This document shows, in pieces, positions 18,947 to 26,958 of a DNA stretch of 64,000 bases. The notes beneath the pieces were generated by a model, which saw only the letters and a program-made list of their open reading frames with translations, had not been told where the DNA came from and did no database searches. Position 1 is the stretch's first letter. Each line of letters starts with the position of its first letter. The translations under genes and the position numbers were made by a program. Origin of the DNA: Salmonirosea aquatica (GTDB taxonomy: Bacteria; Bacteroidota; Bacteroidia; Cytophagales; Spirosomataceae). The stretch spans positions 1 to 64,000 of the forward strand of contig NZ_WHLY01000001.1 of NCBI RefSeq assembly GCF_009296315.1, given 5' to 3'.

Positions 18947-21900
18947 GTTATCAATTCAAAATCTTCTTGGGAAGATACTCTGTCTTTTTCAGGAATCAAG
19001 ATCCCCCCCCGTCCGTTCATTAAACTTTGATTGGCCCGCTGATTAAATTTTTTCGTGGCCGAATCAGTTGACGCCCTCAACAACTCCGAATACTGACCCA
19101 TTTCTTTCCCGCCATCCGTCTCCTGATTGAAAATGTCACACAGTTTATCGTAGGCTGCCGTCCGCCCCTGGCACAGCAGCCGGAACACCTCCAACACCTG
19201 CTTGGCGCTCACGTAGCTGAACTTTACCTCGCCCGTCTCATAGACATAGCTGAGGTAGTAGGGGTGGAGCGGGTTCACGCGCTCGTTGTCTGAGGGCTTG
19301 GTCTCGCCTGGTTGGGCGTCCGGCTCCCGCTGGCGGAGGCAGTAGAGTACGCCGGGCCGAATGAGTTCGTTTTCGGCGATTTTGAGCTGGCCGTAATCCG
19401 CGTGGTCGGCGTGGCGGCCCACGGGCGAGGGCACCACGGCGTACAGGCCAAGCGGGGCCAATTCAAGTTCCTTCTTGCGCGACTCAATGAAACGGGCGAG
19501 TTCCACCCGGAAATCGTCAAGGGAGAAATCGGTCAGCGACACGCCTCCCTCTTCGAGATCTTCCAGGTCGAGTACTTCATCCTGCAGACGCTTCAACTGG
19601 CGGTCGCGGAATTTGAGGTCTTGGGTGACCAAATCCTCGATCTGGCCGTTGTCCAGCAGGTTGTCCTCGCCCGTAGCGGTAATGTCCACCAGCGCCATGC
19701 GGGCTTCCACGCGGTTCTGGAGGTTGATGTACTGGTCGAGGTCGCGGGTGGGCCAGAAATTAACAAGTTGAATGGCGGCGTTGCGGCTGCCGAGGCGATC
19801 AATGCGCCCGAAGCGCTGGATGATGCGAACGGGGTTCCAGTGAATGTCGTAGTTGACGAGGTAATCGCAGTCCTGCAGGTTCTGCCCTTCGGAGATGCAG
19901 TCGGTGGCTACGAGCAGATCCAGTTCGCCGGTTTGGGGCATGCCGCGCATCAGTTCACGCTGTTTGGCGCGGGGCGAGAAGTTGGTGAGGATGGCGTTGA
20001 AATCGGTTTGCCGGGCAAACCCCTTGGGCTGGAACGTGCTGCGGTTGCCGCCCGTGCCCGTCACCAGCGCCGATTCGATGCCCAGTTCGGTTTTGGCCCA
20101 GCCGTATAGGTTGTCGTAGAGGTAGCTGGCCGTGTCGGCAAAGGCCGTAAAGACGATCACTTTGCGGTTGCCCTCGTTGAGCGGCTGCCGTACCTTATCG
20201 GCAATCAGTCCTTTGAGCGTCTGCAGTTTAGCGTCGCGTTCGGGCGTGATGACCTCGGCGTCGTGGAAGAGCGAGAGCATCCGGTCTTTGTCCTCCCTCA
20301 GGTCTTTTTGCCAGGCTTCCAGATTCAGGTGGGCCAGCTCGAACTTCCGTTTGCCGCCCACCAGGTAAGCTTCCTCGATAGCGGCTACTTCCTCATCGTC
20401 ATCCTCAACGTTGAGTTCCTCGGTGTCGAGCTCCCGTTCCGAGAGCGGGTTAGCGAGGTAGTTTTTAATTTTCTGTTCCAGCTTTTCAATTTTTCCGATT
20501 GTCCGCTCCATCGATAGCTCGAACGACTGTACCGAACTTTCAAGTCGCTTGAGGAAGCCTACTTTCATCATGCCGATCAGGAAATGCTCACGGGTTTCCT
20601 GGGAAAAATTGGCCGTGCGCTGGTTTTGATAGCGCTCGACGTACTTAGCGCGGTGTTCTTCCATTAGGTACGCCGACGGGTTAAAGAGACTGAGTTTATA
20701 ACCTGATATTTCGCGGTTGAGCGAATCATAGGAGCGAAAACGGTTCTGCACGTCCATGTCGGGATAGACCGACACGGGCTTGCGCCGCTCGGGGAACTTG
20801 CCGATGCGGTGCATGTCGTAGAATTTCTCGATGTGCCGCCGCGAGCGAGCGATGGTCAGTTCGTCGAGGAGTTTGAAAAAGCCGCTGTCCAGCCGCTCCA
20901 GCAGCCCGGCCACGCTGCGGTCAGGATTGCGGCGTACATCGGCCCAATCGTTGAACTGCTTCTGAGCGGCCGTGATGGTACTGGCGATGTTGCGCACCCC
21001 GGTGGTGTCGGCCAGGGCCGTATCACTGCCGCCCGTGACGAAGTAAATCTGGTTGCGCAGGTCTTTCAGCGTGTTGTTGACGGGCGTAGCCGACAGCAGC
21101 AACACCCGGGTTTCGACGCCCGCATTGATGATGTCGTCCATCAGCCGCTGGTAGCGGCTTTTGATGAGGTTTCCTTCGTCATCGTACTTACCGACGGTAT
21201 TGTTGCGGAAATTATGCGATTCATCGATCACTACCAGGTCGAATGCGCCCCAGTTGAACGAATCGAGCGCGATGCCGTTGGCCCCGGATACGCCACCTTT
21301 TCGTCCCAAGTCAGTATGGTACAGTACAGTGTAATTGAAACGATCACGCTGGAATGGATTGAGCGACGAATTCTGGCTGGCTTGATACACCGTCCAGTTT
21401 TCGCTCAGTTTTTTCGGGCAAAGCACCAACACCCGGTCGTTGAGCAGCTCGAAGTACTTTATGACCGCCAGCGCCTCGAAGGTTTTGCCCAGCCCCACGC
21501 TGTCGGCCAAAACGCAACCGCCGTGTTTGAGAAGCTTATTGATGACGCCTTTTACTCCGTCTTGCTGAAATAAATAGAGTTTTCCCCACACCTCACTCTG
21601 AAAAAAGCCCGTCCGCTCATTGAGCAGCCCGCCTTTTCCCTGCTCTTCCAGGTAATTCTGGAAAACATGATAGAGGGTTTTGAGGTACACGAACTCGGGG
21701 TCAGTTTCGCGGTAGAGCATTTTAAGGTACTTCATCACCTCCTCCTTGACATCCCGTACCAGCCCGGTATCGTCGTTCCACAATTCATCGAACCAGGCCT
21801 TCAAGTCGCGCTTGTCGCGATCACTATCTACAACCATGTTCAGCTCGATGTTTGGCTGGTTGCCGAAGCCCAGGCCATTTGCGGTGAAATTGGAACTGCC

Positions 21901-22329
21901 GGAAATGGCGTGGCGGACGCCGCTGGCGTTTTGGACGTGGTACATCTTACCGTGCAGGAAATTGGGTTTCACCATCGAGCGGATTTCCACTTTTTCCTGA
22001 ATCCAGTCGTAGCATTCACGAGCTACGGCTTTCTGGTTTAGTTTATTACGAATACTCAACGCGTCCTTTTCGATTCGATAAATCTTTGGCTCTTTATCAC
22101 GGTCGAGGATGAAATTGGGTTCACCAAACAGAAACCTTAGATGGTCAATTTGTTTTAATCGGCTCTTGAGATGGTGATATGCATAAATGGTGAAGTAAGC
22201 CGAAACGATCGATAAGTCGGCGTATGGTTCGATATGTTCAGCCAAAAAATCTCCCACCGAGCCGCGAGTCCCGCCTTTGCGGTTATCCCTAATCAAAGAC
22301 GTATCGATTGCTGTTTGGATTTGGGCCAT
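18928..22329 (-). CDS. PLD-domain SNF2-type helicase
   Basis: A 1,133-residue protein. The N-terminal phospholipase-D-like domain has His-Gly-Lys-Met-Tyr-His (about residue 124) and Gly-Ser-Ser-Asn-Phe-Thr (about 142), a single HxK...N active-site half as in PLD-type nucleases. A superfamily 2 helicase follows: Walker A Gly-Leu-Gly-Lys-Thr (about 278), Asp-Glu-Ser-His (about 366), Ser-Ala-Thr-Pro motif III, and Gln-Arg-Phe-Gly-Arg-Ile-Asp-Arg motif VI (about 838). It is the first gene of the minus-strand helicase/methylase/ATPase operon. Such PLD-helicases are thought to translocate along and cleave unmodified foreign DNA. The same PLD-plus-helicase theme is found in DISARM, but no drmA or drmB is present here. 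Confidence 0.85.
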   Translation of the reverse strand: MAQIQTAIDTSLIRDNRKGGTRGSVGDFLAEHIEPYADLSIVSAYFTIYAYHHLKSRLKQIDHLRFLFGEPNFILDRDKEPKIYRIEKDALSIRNKLNQKAVARECYDWIQEKVEIRSMVKPNFLHGKMYHVQNASGVRHAISGSSNFTANGLGFGNQPNIELNMVVDSDRDKRDLKAWFDELWNDDTGLVRDVKEEVMKYLKMLYRETDPEFVYLKTLYHVFQNYLEEQGKGGLLNERTGFFQSEVWGKLYLFQQDGVKGVINKLLKHGGCVLADSVGLGKTFEALAVIKYFELLNDRVLVLCPKKLSENWTVYQASQNSSLNPFQRDRFNYTVLYHTDLGRKGGVSGANGIALDSFNWGAFDLVVIDESHNFRNNTVGKYDDEGNLIKSRYQRLMDDIINAGVETRVLLLSATPVNNTLKDLRNQIYFVTGGSDTALADTTGVRNIASTITAAQKQFNDWADVRRNPDRSVAGLLERLDSGFFKLLDELTIARSRRHIEKFYDMHRIGKFPERRKPVSVYPDMDVQNRFRSYDSLNREISGYKLSLFNPSAYLMEEHRAKYVERYQNQRTANFSQETREHFLIGMMKVGFLKRLESSVQSFELSMERTIGKIEKLEQKIKNYLANPLSERELDTEELNVEDDDEEVAAIEEAYLVGGKRKFELAHLNLEAWQKDLREDKDRMLSLFHDAEVITPERDAKLQTLKGLIADKVRQPLNEGNRKVIVFTAFADTASYLYDNLYGWAKTELGIESALVTGTGGNRSTFQPKGFARQTDFNAILTNFSPRAKQRELMRGMPQTGELDLLVATDCISEGQNLQDCDYLVNYDIHWNPVRIIQRFGRIDRLGSRNAAIQLVNFWPTRDLDQYINLQNRVEARMALVDITATGEDNLLDNGQIEDLVTQDLKFRDRQLKRLQDEVLDLEDLEEGGVSLTDFSLDDFRVELARFIESRKKELELAPLGLYAVVPSPVGRHADHADYGQLKIAENELIRPGVLYCLRQREPDAQPGETKPSDNERVNPLHPYYLSYVYETGEVKFSYVSAKQVLEVFRLLCQGRTAAYDKLCDIFNQETDGGKEMGQYSELLRASTDSATKKFNQRANQSLMNGRGGILIPEKDRVSSQEDFELITWLVIK

Positions 22330-22819
22330 AAGGATAGGATGTCAACAGATTTTTAGGATTTCAGCAATTTTGGAAAAATACAATTAAATGCCCTATTCCC
22401 CTAAAAATGCCATGAAATTCTCTGGAAGCATCACCTTAGCTAGATGTTAGGCTTCTAAGAGTGAAGTGAAAAACATTTCTTGGGATATCAGATCTCTGAA
22501 TAATTTTTAGACAAGAGAGATGCTGCTCTTCGCTTAAATGATTGTAGGTATTAACGGGCAACTAATATATTTGGAAAATATCCACAGTATAAAAGTGATA
22601 ACTATCTAATGTTTAGATGATTATATAAAGTCAATCGTGTCGATTGCCTGGTTTTGTGCATCATTTGGTGAGTCTGTGGATATCTGCATTGAGGATGTTT
22701 AGGAGACGAGGGGTCAGATCGGACTAAATAATGTTTAATCTATAATTTAGGTTTGCAATGATTTCAACTTATGATCGGTAATGAAAACCAATACTGGATA
22801 TGTTTTGATGAAAAAATTA
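22330..22819. other. Intergenic region upstream of helicase operon
   Basis: 490 AT-rich bases between the helicase start and the broken XRE gene. It should hold the promoter of the helicase/methylase/ATPase operon. No open frame or clear operator could be picked out. Confidence 0.35.
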
Positions 22820-23176
22820 CTATTTGAAGATTTCACTTTCAACGGCTATAAAGACCTTCTTAGCTACAACTGTTTCGTCTTTTAGTTCGCTGATGATCTT
22901 CTCACTCAGCCACATGGTCAATTACACATCATAGCCCAGGCTGTAATACTCGGCGAAAAGCTTAATTTGCTCATGGGTAGCGCGTCGTTCATTCCGTTCA
23001 ATATTGCTAAGCAATCCGACATCAATATCAAGCGATGCCGCTGCCTTCTGTAGAAGCAATTGACGGAATTCTCGGGTTTTTCGTACAGTATTCCTTAGGT
23101 AATGTTGCATCATTTTAAGCTTTTGTCGGTCTTGACGAGATAAGTCAAAAATGTTGAAAGCCGAATAAAAAGTCAT
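22820..23176 (-). pseudogene. XRE-family HTH regulator interrupted by in-frame stop
   Basis: The frame from about 23113 (ATG-ATG; an earlier ATG is at 23176) gives a typical small XRE protein of Bacteroidota restriction loci: Leu-Leu-Leu-Gln-Lys-Ala-Ala-Ala-Ser-Leu-Asp-Ile-Asp...Leu-Ser-Asn-Ile-Glu-Arg-Asn-Glu-Arg. It is cut at 22922-22924 by TAA. After that stop the same frame continues for 33 codons with Met-Trp-Leu-Ser-Glu-Lys-Ile-Ile-Ser-Glu-Leu-Lys, which is the usual C-terminal helix of the family, and ends with TAG at 22820-22822. So one nonsense change splits an otherwise normal gene. It lies directly upstream of the helicase operon on the same strand and probably once controlled it. 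Confidence 0.65.
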
Positions 23177-23753
23177 CTGGCGGTAGCTTTTATAGTAAAT
23201 CGCAATATCAATTAGAGGATTTTGCTTCTGCTTTTGTAAGTCAGAAGCTGCGTGGCGGAGCTGGAAGGAATCCCGAATTTAGCAGAATGAAGGACTTAGC
23301 TTAGCCTTGATAAATGTTACTGACAACAAGTATGCCCATGTAATACACCATTTATGATGTCAGCACAAACTGGCAGCTATTCATAACCACTCCAACACCA
23401 TTGCAATCTATCCAGAACGGGCTTAACATGGAAAGCTTATAGTTGCAGATAGGTTGTATGACATGCATTAAGTACGAGAATGCAGAACTTTCGCATGATT
23501 TCAGCAACTGAATCTCATAGCTATCCTCTATATCATAACAGTATTCTGAGCTAACTTGAAGAAAAGATTGATTGCAATCAATAAATTGAAGTGCTCCACA
23601 TGCATCTTTCTTTCAAAACAGAATATAGACTCCTGAATTGAATATCACTTGCTTGTATAAGTAACTATTATCTTGAATTTGTATAAAGATATGACTTTAA
23701 AGCGTCTGTGAGGGGTTTCTGGGAGGACTCGACGCTTAGATAAACCTATTAGA

Positions 23754-23778
23754 GAAAGGCGGTGCCTTTCGTTTTTTT
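23754..23778 (+). terminator. Intrinsic terminator
   Basis: GAAAGGC (23754-23760) pairs perfectly with GCCTTTC (23764-23770) over a 3-base loop, followed by a run of seven T (23772-23778). Confidence 0.7.
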
Positions 23779-23960
23779 GAGTACCATTCCTGTTCCAACT
23801 GACGAGCAGATTAGAGTCGGCAGAAATCTTCTTCTGTTATATCTATAAATGGACAGATAGTACTACTATGCCAAAAGGAAGGAGGCAAAGCCTGGCTACT
23901 ATTTAAATTTGACACCATTCAGTTGGTGTTAAATTTGGCCATTTGTATACAATTGCATAT

Positions 23961-23996
23961 AAAAAATCCGCTAAATCGTATGATTTAGCGGGTTTT
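23961..23996. terminator. Bidirectional terminator next to tRNA remnant
   Basis: CCGCTAAATC (23968-23977) pairs perfectly with GATTTAGCGG (23982-23991) over a 4-base loop, with six A before and four T after. On the minus strand it sits directly behind the tRNA 3' remnant, as the terminator of that tRNA would. Confidence 0.7.
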
Positions 23997-23998
23997 GT

Positions 23999-24030
23999 GG
24001 GCGCTGAGGGATTCGAACCCCGATCTTCTC
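23999..24030 (-). pseudogene. tRNA 3'-end remnant (T arm and acceptor), possible att site
   Basis: Read on the minus strand, 24030-23999 gives a T-arm (GGGGTTCGAATCCCTC) and acceptor strand (AGCGCCCA) of a tRNA, followed by a terminator. The matching 5' acceptor half and anticodon arm are not found upstream, and the T stem has a mismatch at its base. Integrative elements often target tRNA 3' ends and leave such fragments, so this may be an attachment-site scar at the edge of the pAgo island. Confidence 0.45.
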
Positions 24031-24624
24031 AAGAACCAGAATGTCCTCGAAACTCAGCGCTCGCCTTTTGCGATCTTTGAGCCACTTTTGGGCGAGTTAG
24101 TATCCGCCGACGTGAAATTCCCAAGCCGTTGGCGCTATACAGGAGCGTTGCCTTAAAACGATCCGTCTAAGTGTAACATTTTAAGACCGATCAGTGCCCT
24201 AGTTTGCTACTTCATTGATCCGATGCCAAAGCAGACATACTTGCACCACCGAAAATTCTCCAATCTTGGGTACCCGAAATTCATCCGCTTTGAATCGGCA
24301 GGCTATGCTAGCGTAGTTTTGCTCTCTTATTATCCGACTCTTATTATCGGATGACGAATTTAGAATATCGCCTGGCAGCTACCGATGTCTCCTTGCCGTT
24401 GGTTCAACGACATGCTGAGGAGTAACACTGAATAAATTTGGAATTCAGAAAAAGCGGGCTTTTAAAGGCTATTACTGATACCCAAGTTTTCAGGGATATT
24501 CAGAACTTGGCCCTTCACTAATAGCAACCTAAATGACCTAATCCTGCACCGTAGTTGCGGTTCTACCAGTAACGAACCTTGTACCAAAAAAAATATAAAA
24601 ATCCCTTTCCTCGCTCAACTCATT

Positions 24625-24645
24625 AATTATAAGCCTTTTATAATT
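24625..24645. promoter_or_regulatory. Palindrome upstream of the sigma/pAgo operon
   Basis: AATTATAA (24625-24632) and TTATAATT (24638-24645) form a perfect 8-bp inverted repeat with a 5-base spacer, 88 bases before the sigma-factor ATG. It is a candidate operator for the HTH-like second gene or another regulator. No other regulatory protein is encoded on the plus strand here. Confidence 0.4.
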
Positions 24646-24733
24646 GGCACCAACTTGCCTGTAAGCGGTTTTCATCTCTTTCTCCCTACTTTGGAGTGTA
24701 ATTCTGGTAACGAAGATGCATTACTATATATGA

Positions 24734-25336
24734 ATGGACGATAAAATAGCATATTCCGATATACTCTCCCATATATGTGAGCGAGACTCGCTCGGTATTG
24801 AAGCTTTGTACCGACAGTACGCTAATCAGATGCGCGGTTACGCCATCTCCAAATGGGAGTTGGATGAGGATTCTGCTTGGGATGTCGTGTACCAGACCCT
24901 TGAAGCACTTGTGCTTAAGCTGCCACGCTATGAATTCAAAGATCAAGCTCACTTCGATCGCTTAGTATTTAAGTTCTTCCTCAATTTTCTAAGGCAGCAT
25001 CACCGGAAGAATCGATTTGCAAGAGAGATCAAATGGGAAAGCATTACCGAAACAACAGCGGCAGAGATCGCTGACGAAGACTCTGAAGTAAACACGGAAA
25101 AGCTCATCAGTGCTATTACTGATTTTTACGATGCGGACGAGGGTGAAAGTACCAATTTGGAAAAATTGGAGGAGTGCCTCCAAATGCTGGATCCCCTCGA
25201 ACGGGACTTGTTACTACTGAGAGCGCGAGGTTATAGTTACGAAGAAATGGCCCGAATGCTTAAAATAGACAACTCACACCTGAATGTCAAGCGCTTCAGA
25301 GCCGAGCAGAAACTCATCAAGTTATTCAACCAATAA
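24734..25336 (+). CDS. ECF-type RNA polymerase sigma-70 factor
   Basis: A 200-residue sigma factor and the first gene of the pAgo operon. Region 2 lies at residues about 20-95 (Ile-Glu-Ala-Leu-Tyr-Arg-Gln-Tyr-Ala...Asp-Ser-Ala-Trp-Asp-Val-Val-Tyr...Phe-Leu-Arg-Gln-His-His-Arg-Lys-Asn). An acidic linker spans about 105-140. Region 4 with its HTH is at about 145-198 (Leu-Asp-Pro-Leu-Glu-Arg-Asp-Leu-Leu-Leu-Leu-Arg-Ala-Arg-Gly-Tyr-Ser-Tyr-Glu-Glu-Met-Ala). The length and two-domain plan are those of ECF sigma factors, which redirect RNA polymerase to a small regulon. Two bases after its stop the next gene starts. Placement at the head of a defence operon suggests it drives its own operon when released from inhibition; this is inferred. 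Confidence 0.82.
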   Translation: MDDKIAYSDILSHICERDSLGIEALYRQYANQMRGYAISKWELDEDSAWDVVYQTLEALVLKLPRYEFKDQAHFDRLVFKFFLNFLRQHHRKNRFAREIKWESITETTAAEIADEDSEVNTEKLISAITDFYDADEGESTNLEKLEECLQMLDPLERDLLLLRARGYSYEEMARMLKIDNSHLNVKRFRAEQKLIKLFNQ

Positions 25337-25338
25337 TC

Positions 25339-25905
25339 ATGGAACAAGTAAAGAATCCTATAAACGAAGCCATTAGGCTGCTCGATTTTGTCTCTTCCGA
25401 TGACAGACTGTACAGCCTTGCCGGAGAGTTCATGGAAACTGGTTATACGTCTGGATTCTCCTCGGAGAAGGAGCAGGAAATGATTCGACAACTGAATGCA
25501 AGCCTTCGCAACACGCTAGGTTCGGTCATTCGGGAAGCGGTCGAGGCCAAGAGCCTCACTATCTCTCAAGCCAGCCAGAAGTCTTTAGTGCCTGAAAAAA
25601 TCCTCAATGGCTTGCTTGCGGACTCTGTGGCGGTTACCAATGTCCCGGTCGTGCTATTCAGAAAACTCCTCCACCTCCTGGACGTCCCGCTCTCGAAAGC
25701 AAAAGAGGCTGTGTTGTACAACACCCACATTTTTCGAACGCAGCTCTCGCTCAGCGTCGAAGCCCCGTCGCTGGCTTTCAAACGGAAGTCCGGCCGTGAC
25801 CCTTTCGATTTGTCGGAAGGAAAGAGCGAGGGAATAAATCTGTTTGAGAACGAGGAGGCAGTAAAGCTTTACCTCAACAGGCTCGAAGAAATCTGGGGAA
25901 ATTAA
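25339..25905 (+). CDS. Small HTH-like protein, candidate sigma antagonist or regulator
   Basis: A 188-residue soluble protein starting two bases after the sigma-factor stop. I do not recognise a named family. Residues about 55-125 look like an XRE-type helix-turn-helix: Leu-Gly-Ser-Val-Ile-Arg-Glu-Ala-Val-Glu-Ala-Lys-Ser-Leu-Thr-Ile-Ser-Gln-Ala-Ser, then Leu-Val-Pro-Glu-Lys-Ile-Leu-Asn-Gly-Leu-Leu and Val-Pro-Val-Val-Leu-Phe-Arg-Lys-Leu-Leu. The C-terminal 60 residues hold a polar linker and an acidic helix. Sigma genes followed by a small co-translated gene often encode their inhibitor, and HTH proteins paired with a metalloprotease (here the sixth gene) are the arrangement of ImmR/ImmA switches. 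Both roles are inference only. Confidence 0.55.
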   Translation: MEQVKNPINEAIRLLDFVSSDDRLYSLAGEFMETGYTSGFSSEKEQEMIRQLNASLRNTLGSVIREAVEAKSLTISQASQKSLVPEKILNGLLADSVAVTNVPVVLFRKLLHLLDVPLSKAKEAVLYNTHIFRTQLSLSVEAPSLAFKRKSGRDPFDLSEGKSEGINLFENEEAVKLYLNRLEEIWGN

Positions 25906-25920
25906 AATTATGTGTCAACT

Positions 25921-26958
25921 ATGTCATCTACATGGTCGCTAAGCGCGATAACCGCCTTTAGGGTGTGCCAGCGGAAGTACTATTTCGGGCATGTTCTTGC
26001 TAAAAACCACCCGAGCAGCCCTATGATTGCCAAGCAGGCTTACTGGCTTAAGAAAGCCGTGAATTTGGAGATGTGGGCCGGACACGTGGTGGATAGGATT
26101 ATGACCGATAAAATTGTTCCTGCCTATAAGGATGGTTTAGACCCAGATATTCAATTAACTGAAGCTCATGCGCTCGACCTCCTCAACAGACAGTGGCATT
26201 TCTCGAAAGACGGATCGTACAGAGGCACCACAGAGAGCGGCAGCGGCGATGCCTACCGTGTCCTGGATGTTCACGAAAACGGCTCTCCTTTTGAAAAGAA
26301 AGATCTGGAAGAGGTAGTGCGGAAAGTACGGGAGTCGATCCGTAACGTTGGCCAGATGAAGCTTGCGGATGGAAGTTCTCTGGTGGATCTATTGAAAGAG
26401 GCCAATTGGGTGTCCACTGACTTGAATAATCGCTGGACAAGCATTGGGGACACGAGCGTTGGCCCCCAAATTGATCTGATGTTTTGGTGCCGTTCAAGCC
26501 TGCACGTCATAGACTGGAAAGTGTCGGAAGGGAAAAACAGCGATTACAGTCGCCAACTAGGCGTAATTGGCATGGTCGTGTATCGGGCTCGGACGAAGGT
26601 ATACAGGGAGAAAGCGGAAGCTGGCGAGGACACCTGGATGTACGACTTGGAAAAGCGCAAAATAGTTCTGCATGAGGTCAACTTGCTCAGTGGTTACGCC
26701 AGAGAGCATGTCTTCGACAAGTCTACTTATGGCAGTCACGTGGACTATGTGAGTAAAACCAGTAGAGATATGGAGTTTTTCCAAAAAGGACGCTCTTGGC
26801 AAGACATACCTCTGAACGAATACGCTTTTACAGAAAGCGACTATGCGTGCCAATCCTGCTCTTTCCGACATTTGTGTAATTATTTAATTGAAAATAGCCA
26901 TGAAAGTTTCAACCCAGCCAACTACCGAGAATTCATTCGAGCTGCTCAACTTATCTGA
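25921..26958 (+). CDS. Cas4-like Fe-S PD-(D/E)XK nuclease
   Basis: A 345-residue RecB/Cas4-type nuclease (numbering from the ATG at 25921; an in-frame GTG at 25912 is the alternative start). All signature residues are seen: first cluster Cys16 in Arg-Val-Cys-Gln-Arg-Lys-Tyr-Tyr-Phe, motif-I His55 (Ala-Gly-His), Asp185 (Gln-Ile-Asp-Leu), Asp198-Trp-Lys200 (Val-Ile-Asp-Trp-Lys) and Gln212 (Arg-Gln-Leu-Gly). The C-terminal Cys310-x2-Cys313-x-Phe-x3-Cys319 completes a four-Cys iron-sulfur site. Cas4 proteins cut single-stranded DNA ends and trim prespacers. No CRISPR array or cas1/cas2 is present. The pAgo start lies 59 bp inside this gene, so the two are translationally coupled and probably act together, for instance in making or trimming guide DNA. 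Confidence 0.82.
   Translation: MSSTWSLSAITAFRVCQRKYYFGHVLAKNHPSSPMIAKQAYWLKKAVNLEMWAGHVVDRIMTDKIVPAYKDGLDPDIQLTEAHALDLLNRQWHFSKDGSYRGTTESGSGDAYRVLDVHENGSPFEKKDLEEVVRKVRESIRNVGQMKLADGSSLVDLLKEANWVSTDLNNRWTSIGDTSVGPQIDLMFWCRSSLHVIDWKVSEGKNSDYSRQLGVIGMVVYRARTKVYREKAEAGEDTWMYDLEKRKIVLHEVNLLSGYAREHVFDKSTYGSHVDYVSKTSRDMEFFQKGRSWQDIPLNEYAFTESDYACQSCSFRHLCNYLIENSHESFNPANYREFIRAAQLI

Larger units (their letters stand above)
23177..24733. other. Long gene-poor stretch with terminators and tRNA remnant
   Basis: About 1.56 kb with no convincing open frame. It contains an intrinsic terminator (23754-23778), a bidirectional terminator hairpin (23961-23996), a tRNA 3'-end remnant (about 24000-24030) and a palindrome upstream of the sigma-factor operon (24625-24645). 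The remainder is AT-rich and looks like insertion and deletion debris at an island junction. Confidence 0.45.

Noticed and set aside
13297-22329. BREX or DISARM system
   Set aside because: The methylase resembles PglX and the helicase has a PLD domain, but brxC/pglZ/brxL and drmA/drmB are absent.
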